This document shows, piece after piece, positions 1-8,304 of a DNA stretch of 25,777 nt. Numbering within the stretch: position 1 is the first letter of the stretch; every line of letters begins with the position of its first letter. A model generated the notes under the pieces. That model saw only the letters and a list, made by a program, of their open reading frames with translations, did not search any database and had not been told where the DNA came from. Origin of the DNA: a virus; IMG/VR virus record IMGVR_UViG_3300012919_000033, positions 1 to 25,777 of that record; one strand, 5' to 3'. A program made the position numbers and the translations under genes.

Positions 1-1
1 A

Positions 2-1006
2 AGTCCTTTACGTAAAATTGATAACAGTCATTGGATCAAACGTGTCAAAAGAAAAGACAGATATAATTTTGAACATGATACCGTTGCGATTAGATTTCCG
101 TTTAACAAGAAAGTTATCAAGTACATAGAAGAATTAAAAAACAACAACGATAAAGAATATGCTTATGACAAACACACACATTATTTTCCTTATAAAGAAA
201 AGTACATTTGGAAATTAGTTAACATAGCAAACAAATTTGAAAATAAATTTGAAATAGATGAAGCAGTATTAAACGTTTATGATGTCCTAAAATCATTTAA
301 TCAAAACCCACAAGATTACATTCCAGGCATATACAATTTTAATTTTAAACATTTGCCTGAAAAAGCACAGGACATTTGTTTGTTAGAATTAGGACAACCA
401 AACTATCAAAACTTGTATCAATATTATGATAGAAAAGATTACTATGGATTAGTACACTTTGATGAAACAGCATTATCAAAAAGCAGAAAAAATCTTACTA
501 CATTAACAAATAAAGTTTTGAATCGTGAAGGAAATTTAATTTGTGTTAATTCAAAAACTTGGCAAGTATCGCAAGTGCTTGAGATGGTTGATGAGTTGAA
601 AAGATATCCTTTGTTAATTCTTTTGGATCAGAACAAGTGTTACGAGGAATTGAGTTTGCTTAATTCACTGTTTACAAATTACGTTCCAAGGAATGAAATG
701 TCCGTTATGTTTAGAATGGACACAAAGAAGGGTAATAACGCAATACAATTTAACCGTTATGTCACTACCTGGGGCTTAAATAATAGTGTTGACAAAAACA
801 CAAGAATAGTGTATATTAGTAATAATAAAGTTCCTAAACCATTATTGAAAAAAGGTTTTAGGCCAAAAGGCATTTTCCAAATAGGCAGTAAGAAAACACC
901 ACACACTATTAATGATTACGTCCACGGACATGATTTTATAATACAATATGATCAAGACGTGAGTCCACATTATGGGTATGGATATTATAAAGCAGATATG
1001 ATATGA
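2..1006 (+). CDS. C-terminal part of an unrecognised phage protein (5' end outside window)
   Basis: The frame is open from base 2 to the stop at 1004-1006, so a TTG at 353 is not needed as a start and the gene continues upstream of the window. About 334 residues are visible. The first 80 or so contain an RFPFNKKVIKYIEEL segment followed by a YDKHTHYFPY segment. This loosely recalls the HARP-like module that accompanies some SNF2-type annealing helicases; that is a weak resemblance and an inference. The rest is a mixed alpha/beta sequence with no motif I recognise. It overlaps the uvsW start by four bases (ATGA), so the two are translationally coupled and may work together. Confidence 0.75.
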   Translation, partial: SPLRKIDNSHWIKRVKRKDRYNFEHDTVAIRFPFNKKVIKYIEELKNNNDKEYAYDKHTHYFPYKEKYIWKLVNIANKFENKFEIDEAVLNVYDVLKSFNQNPQDYIPGIYNFNFKHLPEKAQDICLLELGQPNYQNLYQYYDRKDYYGLVHFDETALSKSRKNLTTLTNKVLNREGNLICVNSKTWQVSQVLEMVDELKRYPLLILLDQNKCYEELSLLNSLFTNYVPRNEMSVMFRMDTKKGNNAIQFNRYVTTWGLNNSVDKNTRIVYISNNKVPKPLLKKGFRPKGIFQIGSKKTPHTINDYVHGHDFIIQYDQDVSPHYGYGYYKADMI

Positions 1007-2460
1007 TAAGTTGTAGAATAGTAATACAAGATGAAGTTAACGTCAAGGTAGAAAATTTACCTGTAGAATATAGACGTAAAATTGCAAACAAGCTAAAGTT
1101 CCAGGTGCCTTATGCACGTTATCTTCCACAATATAAACTAGGGAGATGGGATGGAAATATATCTTTTTTCGGAATTGGTGGTAGTGGTTATGTTAATCAT
1201 ATGGATGTCATTGTAAACACACTTGTTGATGCAGGAGTAGAGATTGCAGAAATCAAAGACAACAGAGTTAAACATGACCTTACTTTTAACACCATAGACG
1301 AAAACTATTGGCAAGGCAAGACTTGGCCTAAAGGACACCCTGCAGAGGGTGAGCCAATAGTGTTAAGAGATTATCAAGTAGAAGTAGTAAACAAGTTTAT
1401 ACAAAATCCTCAATGCTTACAAGAGGTTGCCACAGGAGCAGGTAAAACAATCATCACTGCAACACTATCGCACTTATGCGAGAAGTTGGGTAGGACAGTG
1501 GTAATTGTTCCTAACAAATCATTAGTAACACAGACAGAAGAAGATTATGTAAACTGTGGATTAGATGTTGGCGTGTACTTTGGAGATAGAAAAGAACTAG
1601 GTAAGACACACACAATTTGTACTTGGCAAAGTTTGAATATTTTAGATAAGAAAACAAAAGATGGTGAAGCAGTATTAACATTAGCAGAATTTTTAGATGG
1701 TGTAGAAACAATTATTATTGATGAAGTACACCAAGCAAAAGCAGAAGTATTAAAAAAGTTATTGACACAAAATTTAAAAAATGCTCCAATACGTTGGGGA
1801 TTAACAGGTACTATACCAAAAGAACAGTTTGAATTTCAAAGCATATTAGCAAGTATAGGTCCAGTTATAAATCAAATTAGTGCTAAAGAATTGCAAGACA
1901 AAGATGTGTTGAGCAAGTGTCATGTTAATATTGTGCAACTGCTTGATACAACTGTTTACAATTCTTATCAAGAAGAATTGAAGTATCTTGTTACAAATAA
2001 AGATAGAATAAAATACTTGGCAAAGATGTGTCATGGCATCAAGGATAGTGGCAACACACTTATACTTGTTGACAGGATTAGTGCAGGAGAGCAACTACAA
2101 GAAGCAATACCAGATTCAGTTTTTATCAAAGGAGATGTCAAACTCAAAGACCGTAAAGAACAGTATGATGAAATCAAAGAATCAACAAATAAAGTTCTCA
2201 TAGCTACATATGGAGTAGCGGCTGTTGGCATTAACATTCCACGTATTTTTAATTTAGTTTTAATTGAACCTGGCAAATCATTTGTTAGGGTAATTCAATC
2301 AATAGGCAGAGGTATTAGGAAGGCAGAAGACAAGGACTTTGTGCAAATATGGGATTTGACATCAAGTTGTAAGTATGCAAAAAGGCATTTAACACAAAGG
2401 AAAAAATTCTATAGAGAAGCAGAGTATCCTTTTACAATGGAGAAAATTGATTGGTCATGA
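1003..2460 (+). CDS. uvsW: UvsW-like superfamily 2 DNA/RNA helicase
   Basis: This 485-residue protein has the SF2 helicase motifs in order: an N-terminal UvsW-type substrate-binding module (about 1-115, with LPQYKLGRWDG near 41-51), a Q-like LRDYQ at 121, Walker A ATGAGKT at 143-149, DEVH at 240-243, TGT at 268-270, and a second RecA domain ending in IGRGIRK. In T4, UvsW unwinds branched DNA and R-loops and drives the switch from origin-dependent to recombination-dependent replication. Length and motif order match the family. The start overlaps the preceding stop (ATGA), and the next gene begins inside this gene's stop codon region. Confidence 0.95.
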   Translation: MISCRIVIQDEVNVKVENLPVEYRRKIANKLKFQVPYARYLPQYKLGRWDGNISFFGIGGSGYVNHMDVIVNTLVDAGVEIAEIKDNRVKHDLTFNTIDENYWQGKTWPKGHPAEGEPIVLRDYQVEVVNKFIQNPQCLQEVATGAGKTIITATLSHLCEKLGRTVVIVPNKSLVTQTEEDYVNCGLDVGVYFGDRKELGKTHTICTWQSLNILDKKTKDGEAVLTLAEFLDGVETIIIDEVHQAKAEVLKKLLTQNLKNAPIRWGLTGTIPKEQFEFQSILASIGPVINQISAKELQDKDVLSKCHVNIVQLLDTTVYNSYQEELKYLVTNKDRIKYLAKMCHGIKDSGNTLILVDRISAGEQLQEAIPDSVFIKGDVKLKDRKEQYDEIKESTNKVLIATYGVAAVGINIPRIFNLVLIEPGKSFVRVIQSIGRGIRKAEDKDFVQIWDLTSSCKYAKRHLTQRKKFYREAEYPFTMEKIDWS

Positions 2461-2678
2461 AAAAATTTACAGTCGATATAAAAGTCGGTGACGAGATTTT
2501 AGTAGGACGTTTTAGGAACGTGACTACGAAAATAAAAAGCATAGAGGTTGATGAAAAAGGTCAACCAGTCTTAGTAACAAGTAAAGGACGTAAAAACTTA
2601 TTCAGTTGCAGGATTAATAAACTAGATCCAGATACAGGTAAACTTACTCCTAATGAAATAATGAAAAAGAGAAAATAA
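2457..2678 (+). CDS. Small basic phage protein, unknown function
   Basis: This 73-residue ORF starts at an ATG (2457) that overlaps the uvsW stop as ATGA, a better choice than the upstream in-frame TTG at 2451. The first half (VGDEILVGRFRN, then a beta-rich stretch ending in TSKGRKNLFSCRI) looks like a small SH3/KOW-like beta barrel; the tail is lysine-rich. I know no function. Tight coupling to uvsW and the basic charge make a nucleic-acid or helicase accessory role plausible, but that is inference. Confidence 0.8.
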   Translation: MKKFTVDIKVGDEILVGRFRNVTTKIKSIEVDEKGQPVLVTSKGRKNLFSCRINKLDPDTGKLTPNEIMKKRK

Positions 2679-3184
2679 TGAGAATATTAACATTAGATAA
2701 CAAAACGTTTCATCTGAATAACTTGCCATCTGAACTTAAAGATGATGTGAGATTCAGTGTGCTGGATAACAGTAATCCAAAAGAGCCTGACTTCTTTTTT
2801 ATTCCTTTGATATTTTTAGAAAGTTTTAATTCACCAGCAATGGTTATAGAAATAAACGGACATGAAATAACTATGCCTATTGATTGGCATCTAGCAGTAG
2901 GAGATAGTGAAGGAGCAGGAGACATAGAAGTACTTCCGTTAACTAGTTTAAATGACAGAGGCTTTGAAGCATTCCTGTACAATCCATTGACAGGTTATAC
3001 AATGCAATGGGGTAATGTAAAAATAACAAACTTCTACAATGACATGAAATGGTATTTTCCTAAAACAAAAAATGGACAACTTATTGGCACACCAATCACT
3101 GACGGACCTAATCCTTTGTGTGCATGGTTCATCAAGGATATTAGTAGACAAAGCGAAACAATAGATTATGGATTACTCATCTGA
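2678..3184 (+). CDS. Conserved-looking phage protein, unknown function
   Basis: The 168-residue product starts at an ATG sharing one base with the previous stop (TAATG). It is acidic and beta-rich, without signal peptide or membrane segment. Visible marks are a PIDWHLAVGDSEGAGDIEVLPL segment split by Gly residues near 68-88, a YNPLTGYTMQWG stretch, and a C-terminal PNPLCAWFIKD. No catalytic motif is apparent. It sits in the uvsW operon and overlaps the next start by 17 bases. Confidence 0.8.
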   Translation: MRILTLDNKTFHLNNLPSELKDDVRFSVLDNSNPKEPDFFFIPLIFLESFNSPAMVIEINGHEITMPIDWHLAVGDSEGAGDIEVLPLTSLNDRGFEAFLYNPLTGYTMQWGNVKITNFYNDMKWYFPKTKNGQLIGTPITDGPNPLCAWFIKDISRQSETIDYGLLI

Positions 3185-3899
3185 TAAAATTGTATTAAAT
3201 TTTTATACAAATCAACAATACGTTTTAGATCAATGTAAGCCTCAACTTGCAAAGAAATGGATACCTGAATGGTGGAAAAAATTACCTGCAAGTAGAACAG
3301 AAACAGACTTACACACAGAAGGATCTCCTGTGCCAGTAAGTAGCATGAAACAATGTCCTGCTATAAATGAAATACTTAAACAAGGAGTAATTATTCCTAG
3401 CTGGTGTGAACTTCATTTAGAGTGTGGACCAAATGGCCAACTAAATCAAAGAGTGTTTCCAGAACACACAGCATTACTGCCACACGATGAACAAGATTGG
3501 AACTTTCACAAGCCAGGATATGCACACGTCAAAGTAGGAAGTCCTTGGTTGTTGAAAGAAGAAACTGGTGTGCAATTTATGTGGATAAAACCAGAATGGC
3601 ATCATAAAGATCCATTAGCCTATTGGGGTGTGCCAGGAATAATTGAATACAAATATCAACACGCACTATTAAACAATATAATGATACCATTCAATTCAAG
3701 GGTAAAAATTAACACTGGAGATCCTTGGTTGCAAATCATTCCATTGAGTGATAAACCAATTGAGATCAAATGCCACCTTGTTAGTGCAGAAGAAATGTCA
3801 AGGTTAAATACTACTAATATTTCTAGTGTAGGATCTTATGCAAAGTCTATCCACAATAGAAAAAGACAAGAAGAAAGAGACAAACATGAAGACAATTAG
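3168..3899 (+). CDS. Trp-rich phage protein, paralogue of the 8860-9597 product
   Basis: This 243-residue protein has an N-terminal FYTN, then IPEWWKKLPAS near 32-42, a QCPAINEIL...IIPSW block, a central SPWLL block and a QIIPL block near the C-terminus. The same blocks in the same order occur in the 245-residue product at 8860-9597 (FFTN, WPEWFKK, SCPGILDVL, IIPLW, NPWYI, QVIPF), so the two are paralogues. There is no signal peptide or membrane segment. The conserved aromatic and Pro pattern suggests an enzyme or binding fold, but I cannot name it. The C-terminus is a charged helix that overlaps the next gene. Confidence 0.82.
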   Translation: MDYSSDKIVLNFYTNQQYVLDQCKPQLAKKWIPEWWKKLPASRTETDLHTEGSPVPVSSMKQCPAINEILKQGVIIPSWCELHLECGPNGQLNQRVFPEHTALLPHDEQDWNFHKPGYAHVKVGSPWLLKEETGVQFMWIKPEWHHKDPLAYWGVPGIIEYKYQHALLNNIMIPFNSRVKINTGDPWLQIIPLSDKPIEIKCHLVSAEEMSRLNTTNISSVGSYAKSIHNRKRQEERDKHEDN

Positions 3900-4449
3900 T
3901 GAAGAATATGTAATTCAGCTAGAACAATTACATGATCAAAAAGCATCATTTGGTGATGCTAAAGGACTTAAACCAATTGCAAAATGGATAGATGAACACA
4001 AACCTACAAGTGTATTTGACTATGGTTGTGGTAAAGGTGGTGTAATTCAAGCAGTAAAAGAAAACTATCCAGACATTAGAGCTGTTGGTTGGGATCCAGG
4101 ACATCCAAGTTTTAAAGAAAGACAACCAGGACCTTTTGATATGTTAATAAGCACAGACGTATTAGAACACATTGAACCTGTTTTTTTAGACAATGTTTTG
4201 AAAGACATTAACGAAACATTCTCTAAGATTGCATTTTTAATTATAGCAACTAGTCCTGCTAAAAAGTTTTTACCAGATGGAAGAAATGCACATTTAATTG
4301 TTGAGACTCCTGGATGGTGGAAAGATAAAATAGAAAAAAATATGCCTGGCGTAAAATTTTTACACAGTGAATTTGTAGAAAAAACAAGAACAGATAAAAA
4401 AGGAAAAGTGCAACCTAATAACAAATATATCGTTGTGCTTGGTAAGTAA
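3886..4449 (+). CDS. Class I SAM-dependent methyltransferase
   Basis: The 187-residue product shows the Rossmann-type motif I as VFDYGCGKGG near 37-46, an acidic residue ending the second strand in AVGWDPGHP, and the motif IV/post region DMLISTDVLEH. These mark a class I methyltransferase of the type 11/12 kind; the substrate is not predictable. I chose the ATG at 3886, preceded by purine-rich AAGAAAGAGA, over an in-frame ATG at 3838 lying deep in the upstream gene. It is coupled to the DoxX-like gene by TAATG and precedes a second methyltransferase-like gene by one gene. Confidence 0.85.
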   Translation: MKTISEEYVIQLEQLHDQKASFGDAKGLKPIAKWIDEHKPTSVFDYGCGKGGVIQAVKENYPDIRAVGWDPGHPSFKERQPGPFDMLISTDVLEHIEPVFLDNVLKDINETFSKIAFLIIATSPAKKFLPDGRNAHLIVETPGWWKDKIEKNMPGVKFLHSEFVEKTRTDKKGKVQPNNKYIVVLGK

Positions 4450-4862
4450 TGGAAAAACTAGAAGGTTATCTAAAAAAAATTCCTGAATTCAAAGGAGCAA
4501 ATTGGTTAATCAGAACTCCTTTAGCAATAGTTTTCATATTACAAGGATTACAAAAACTACCATTAAATATTGAGGACGCAGAAGCATTTGGCTTGCCAAT
4601 GACCGTTTGGTTTTTTGTAGCATGGGGTGAATTGTTTGCAGGCATATTATTATTTGTGGGCGGATTGACTATTGCTTTACGTCCTGGCGTAGGTGATGTG
4701 CTTACACGTTTTTCAGGAATAGTAATATGCGGAATAATGACAGGAGTAATACTTATTAGCGAGCCTGAAAGTATAATGTATGTGATACTGTATGAACACT
4801 TTCATTTAATGTTATACTGCGGAGGATTGTTCTTTGCATTGAGAGGGAATAGAGTAAAATGA
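4449..4862 (+). CDS. DoxX-like four-helix membrane protein
   Basis: The 137-residue protein has four hydrophobic segments, roughly at 21-37, 50-71, 86-105 and 108-130. Family-like features are the FILQGLQKLP turn after the first helix and the AWGELFAGILLFVGG segment in the second. The length is normal for DoxX/DoxD-type proteins, which are membrane proteins linked to respiration or thiosulfate-quinone chemistry in bacteria; the phage role is unknown. It lies between two methyltransferase-like genes with one-to-four-base overlaps on both sides, so it is co-translated with them. Confidence 0.8.
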   Translation: MEKLEGYLKKIPEFKGANWLIRTPLAIVFILQGLQKLPLNIEDAEAFGLPMTVWFFVAWGELFAGILLFVGGLTIALRPGVGDVLTRFSGIVICGIMTGVILISEPESIMYVILYEHFHLMLYCGGLFFALRGNRVK

Positions 4863-5581
4863 GTTTTACAAATTTAATTACAACTGCCATTGATAGTGTT
4901 GTTGATGACATACTAAACAAGCCTAGTCCAACAGTCTGCGAACTAGGTAATCAAAGATTAAAAAATAACAAATCAAGATCAAAACTGTATCAAAGATTAG
5001 GTATACACAAAACTCCTACATCAACAAAAGAATTTTTTCTAAATTTAGGTTTTACAAAATATCTTGCAATAGATGTCAACACAGACATGGACGCAGTTGC
5101 AATGGACCTTAACACTGACATCAGTAAGCAATATAACTGGACTGAAAAATTTGATTTAGTAACAAACAATGGTACTGGTGAACACGTTTTTAATCAATAT
5201 ACAGTATACAAAAACACACACGATTTAACAAAGGTAGGTGGATATATGATCCACGTACTTCCTTTTTACCGTTGGGTTGATCATGGTTTCTTTAACACAC
5301 AACCTAACTTGTATCCTTGTTTAGCATTACAAAACAATTATGATCTAAAAGGCTTGTGGATAGGTACAAGTAACGGTGACCGCTTGGAGAAATGTGCAGT
5401 GGAAAAATTGCGTAGATACAAAGGTTATAGAAATGATTTTCAACTTGATAGTTGGGAACGTGACCCTATGGTTTGTGCTATCATACAGAAAAAAGTTGAT
5501 GCACCATTTGAGATTCCACAACAACATTTGTACAGTGGCGAAAATATTACAAGCGATGAGATCGGAAAGAAGTACAAATGA
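4859..5581 (+). CDS. Putative SAM-dependent methyltransferase
   Basis: This 240-residue protein has a degenerate Rossmann pattern: TVCELGNQ near 25-32 as motif I, YLAIDVN near 69-75 as the second strand with its acidic end, AMDLNTDIS, and FDLVTNNGTGEH as the motif IV region. The GxG loop is less classic than in the 3886-4449 product, so function is inferred from the overall pattern. The C-terminal half carries a HVLPFYRWVDHGF segment that may form a substrate pocket. Start and stop overlap the neighbours by four bases each. Confidence 0.72.
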   Translation: MSFTNLITTAIDSVVDDILNKPSPTVCELGNQRLKNNKSRSKLYQRLGIHKTPTSTKEFFLNLGFTKYLAIDVNTDMDAVAMDLNTDISKQYNWTEKFDLVTNNGTGEHVFNQYTVYKNTHDLTKVGGYMIHVLPFYRWVDHGFFNTQPNLYPCLALQNNYDLKGLWIGTSNGDRLEKCAVEKLRRYKGYRNDFQLDSWERDPMVCAIIQKKVDAPFEIPQQHLYSGENITSDEIGKKYK

Positions 5582-6345
5582 ACCTAAGTGTATTACAAAA
5601 TTTTAATCCTGACCTGCATTTAAAGACAGATCCATTTCCTTACATACACATACCTGAAGTTTTACCATGGGACTTGTATGAAAGATTAGAAGCAGAATAT
5701 CCTGAACAACATATCACAAAGATGCAAGAAGGCGGCTTTGGTACTGCAAGATATTGCCAACATGAGTTTGATTACAACCATGTCACTCCTTTGTGGAGAG
5801 ACTTTGCCGCATATCATTCTAGCAAACAATACAAAGATGAGGTGGTAAGAGCATTTAGAAAACCAATGACTGACTTATATCCTAAAGGTAGATTTGCAGA
5901 AGACTTATACACAAAATATATAAGATCAGATGTAAGCCCAAGAAGAAATCCAGTAGGTGCAACAGTAAGAATGGAAATGCAATTTGTTGTAAACGCAAAG
6001 GATCACATACAGATTAGAACACCGCACGTTGATCAATCAAAAGAATTATTTGCTTGTTTGTTTTATTTTAAGAATCCACAAGATACCAAAGAAGATGGTG
6101 GACTTAACATTTATAGAAACACAGCAGGCAAACAATGGCGTAGAGTAACTGGCAGAGAAGCAGTAGCAGAAGACATTGAAGTTGTAGATCATATTCCTTA
6201 TAAGAGAAATACTATGGCTTGTTTTTTAAATTCTGTGAATAGTTTACATGGAGTTACGCCACGTGAAAATCCAACACACCACAGACGATATGTAAACATA
6301 GACGGTCACGTTGTGGAAAAGTTATTTAAGTTTATCGATACGTGA
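5578..6345 (+). CDS. 2OG-Fe(II) oxygenase
   Basis: The 255-residue product carries the iron-binding facial triad of 2-oxoglutarate oxygenases: H150-x-D152 in TPHVDQ and H224 in SLHGVTP, with R229 or R236/R237 placed to bind 2-oxoglutarate. The N-terminal DPFPYIHIPEVLP phrase is also typical of this class in marine phages. The substrate (protein, nucleic acid or small molecule) cannot be told. It follows the methyltransferase-like gene by ATGA overlap and overlaps the next ORF. A second, different 2OG oxygenase lies at 12712-13371. Confidence 0.88.
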   Translation: MNLSVLQNFNPDLHLKTDPFPYIHIPEVLPWDLYERLEAEYPEQHITKMQEGGFGTARYCQHEFDYNHVTPLWRDFAAYHSSKQYKDEVVRAFRKPMTDLYPKGRFAEDLYTKYIRSDVSPRRNPVGATVRMEMQFVVNAKDHIQIRTPHVDQSKELFACLFYFKNPQDTKEDGGLNIYRNTAGKQWRRVTGREAVAEDIEVVDHIPYKRNTMACFLNSVNSLHGVTPRENPTHHRRYVNIDGHVVEKLFKFIDT

Positions 6346-6569
6346 TAGATAGACAGGAGATTACAGACCGCATGGTTGAAACATTAGCAAGAACTAACAA
6401 GGATAGAAAAATGACACGAAAAGTAGACACATATGAATATGAAGCATTAGCAGATTGTATTAGATCAGATCAAGTTCCTGCACAAGACATAGCAGAATTT
6501 TTCACTGACAAAGCATTCTACAAATGGTATTCAAAAAAGTATTTCGGAGATAAAGATGAAAGCAGGTAA
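6342..6569 (+). CDS. Small helical phage protein, unknown
   Basis: The ORF encodes 75 residues from a GTG at 6342 that overlaps the previous stop. An ATG at 6372 has an AGGAGA 11 bases upstream and would give 65 residues; it may be the true start. The sequence is charged and helical, with a C-terminal AEFFTDKAFYKWYSKKYFG segment. I recognise no family. It is part of the run of overlapping genes and overlaps the cupin gene by 14 bases. Confidence 0.7.
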   Translation: MIDRQEITDRMVETLARTNKDRKMTRKVDTYEYEALADCIRSDQVPAQDIAEFFTDKAFYKWYSKKYFGDKDESR

Positions 6570-6909
6570 GATATGGGGACAGACAGAACTCATTCATGCT
6601 AATGGAGTTCTTGAGTTTCATAGAATAGAATTTAAGAAAGGTTTCAAGTGTTCAGAACACGAACACAAATTCAAATGGAATGGCTTCTTTGTTGAGTCTG
6701 GCAAGATGATTGTTAGAGTTTGGCAAGATGATCAGGAAGGTTTGGTTGATGAAACAATTCTTGAAGCAGGTGACTTTACGCAAGTCAAACCTGGCAAGGT
6801 GCACCAATTTGAAGGTTTAGAAGATGGAGTTGCTTTTGAATTGTACTGGGCTGAATTCAATCATGACGACATTGTCAGACGCACAGTTGGCACAAAAGTT
6901 TCAAAATAA
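6556..6909 (+). CDS. Cupin-domain protein
   Basis: The 117-residue protein reads as a single cupin barrel. Histidines in SEHEHKFKWNGFF give the HxH-type metal site of cupin motif 1, followed by a VESGKMIV turn, and motif 2 is around EAGDFTQVKPGKVHQFEGL with another His. Such small cupins bind a metal or sugar-phosphate and may be isomerases, dioxygenases or sensors; the phage role is unknown. A GGAG six bases or so upstream supports the ATG at 6556. The gene ends the overlapping run; a 25-base gap follows. Confidence 0.82.
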   Translation: MKAGKIWGQTELIHANGVLEFHRIEFKKGFKCSEHEHKFKWNGFFVESGKMIVRVWQDDQEGLVDETILEAGDFTQVKPGKVHQFEGLEDGVAFELYWAEFNHDDIVRRTVGTKVSK

Positions 6910-6934
6910 TAATAACTTAACATAGGGAAATACT

Positions 6935-7195
6935 ATGCCCAAAAAAAACGGACCTTTAATTTATGAATCACCAGATGGGGGAGATACTGTGTATGCCAAA
7001 TACAGAGACAACAACAAAATACCAAGATGGCTCGTTGAGTCCAATAAGCAACCAGATATTTTTGAATTCCAAGATTTTGAAGACTGCAAGGCTTATGCAG
7101 AAGACTATCCGATACTCAAGAAACAACTTGACAGATTAAAGACAATATGGTATACTATAAAAGATGAAGCCGAAAAGAAAACTGCCGCTGAATGA
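6935..7195 (+). CDS. Small phage protein, unknown
   Basis: The 86-residue product opens with MPKKNGPLIYESPDGGDTVY and ends in a charged coiled-coil-like helix (KKQLDRLKTIWYTIKDEAEKK). No enzyme motif is visible. It starts after a short intergenic stretch with AGGGA about eight bases upstream. Its 3' end carries a sigma70-type promoter (7128-7156) for the next gene, which overlaps it by 32 bases. Confidence 0.75.
   Translation: MPKKNGPLIYESPDGGDTVYAKYRDNNKIPRWLVESNKQPDIFEFQDFEDCKAYAEDYPILKKQLDRLKTIWYTIKDEAEKKTAAE
7128..7156 (+). promoter_or_regulatory. Sigma70-type promoter inside a coding region
   Basis: TTGACA at 7128-7133 and TATACT at 7151-7156 are separated by exactly 17 bases. The ATG of the next gene begins at 7164, seven bases after the -10, which is where transcription should start, so the mRNA would be leaderless or nearly so. 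Confidence 0.65.
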
Positions 7196-7631
7196 AATAT
7201 TTATGGCCATGGACATGGACGCAAAAGGCGCCTTTGATGAATGGTCAGATGAAGAACGAAAAGAACTTAACTTTTGGTTATTGAATCGATATGCTAGTTC
7301 GGTAGCTGGATCAAGAGATGCAAAAGAATGGGCAGTGGTTTCTACAAATGAATACTACAACAAAAATTGGAACATACTAGGAACTAGACATCCTAAACTA
7401 CAATGGCAGTTGCTATGTGCAACGCACAACGCATCACGCAAATCAAGACAACACGTTTGGCAAGGTTTGAAACAAAAAGGTGGTGATGTCAAAGTAGTTA
7501 AATGGTTAAAAGAAATGTTTCCTAACATGAAAGAAGATGAGGTAAATTTACTTGCTACAATATCTACAAAACAAGAACTTAAACAGTACGCAGAAGACCA
7601 CGGGCTGGATAAAAAAGATGTCAAGCTCTAA
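7164..7631 (+). CDS. Possible clamp-loader small subunit (gp62-like) or unknown
   Basis: The 155-residue helical protein has an FWLLNRYASS block near 37-46, a NEYYNKNW block, then KLQWQLLCAT followed by basic helices and a short KQELKQYAEDHGL tail. The order (NRYxS, N-E, KLQ, basic W-containing helix) recalls the small clamp-loader subunit gp62 of T4-like marine phages, but similarity by eye is weak and no gp44 or gp45 gene is in view. It has its own sigma70-type promoter and no clear Shine-Dalgarno. It overlaps the zinc-finger gene by 14 bases. Confidence 0.7.
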   Translation: MKPKRKLPLNEIFMAMDMDAKGAFDEWSDEERKELNFWLLNRYASSVAGSRDAKEWAVVSTNEYYNKNWNILGTRHPKLQWQLLCATHNASRKSRQHVWQGLKQKGGDVKVVKWLKEMFPNMKEDEVNLLATISTKQELKQYAEDHGLDKKDVKL

Positions 7632-8304
7632 GCCATTTGTTTGTCCTTACTGTGGTGCAAGTTTTACAAGAGAAAAGACTCTTGCAGTTCATATGTGTGA
7701 AAAGAAACGTAGACACTTTCAGAAAGATGAGAAACGTGTGCAGATAGGCTTCTTAACTTTCAATAGATTTTACAAGCTATGTCAAAAGGCAAAAGAAGAT
7801 AAAACATATGAACAGTTTTGTGACAGTCCTTATTACAATGCTTTTGTAAAGTTTGGTTCATTTGTAAACAATGTGCGTCCACTGTATCCAGAAAAATATG
7901 TAGACTATGTTGTTACAAGCGGAGTAAAATTGGATCAATGGTGTAAGGAAGAACTATATGAGAAATATGCACTTGAATTAATATTGAAAGAAAGTGTTGA
8001 AACTGCACTAGAACGTAGTGTAAAAACAATGATGGATTGGGGTGAGGACAAAGAAGCACGTTGGCAAGATTATTTTAATTATGCAAGTTTAAACAGAGCA
8101 ACACAAGACATCAAGGATGGAAAAATAAGTCCTTGGTTAATTTTAAATTGTAAAACAGGAAAAGATATGCTTGGAAAATTTAATGATGAACAACTACAAA
8201 TTGTATATCATGTAATGAATCCACAGCACTGGGCTTTGCGTTTCAAACGTCATGTTGCTGACGTAGAGCTAGTAAAAGAAATAGTGAAAGAAGCAGGACT
8301 CTAA
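7618..8304 (+). CDS. Phage protein with N-terminal C2H2-like zinc finger
   Basis: I start this 228-residue protein at the ATG at 7618, just upstream of its zinc finger; a further-upstream in-frame TTG lies well inside the preceding gene. Residues about 8-29 hold CPYCGASF, then HMC and a later H, giving a C2H2/C2HC zinc-binding finger, followed by a basic linker. The rest is helical (YEQFCDSPYYNAFVKFG, KLDQWCKEELYEKYAL) with no motif I can name. It abuts the miniature DnaE gene through TAATG, so the two are probably made together; a DNA-binding partner role for that protein is inference. Confidence 0.82.
   Translation: MSSSKPFVCPYCGASFTREKTLAVHMCEKKRRHFQKDEKRVQIGFLTFNRFYKLCQKAKEDKTYEQFCDSPYYNAFVKFGSFVNNVRPLYPEKYVDYVVTSGVKLDQWCKEELYEKYALELILKESVETALERSVKTMMDWGEDKEARWQDYFNYASLNRATQDIKDGKISPWLILNCKTGKDMLGKFNDEQLQIVYHVMNPQHWALRFKRHVADVELVKEIVKEAGL

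Noticed and set aside
353-1006. TTG at 353 as gene start
   Set aside because: The same frame is open from base 2 with protein-like codons, so the gene simply continues upstream of the window.
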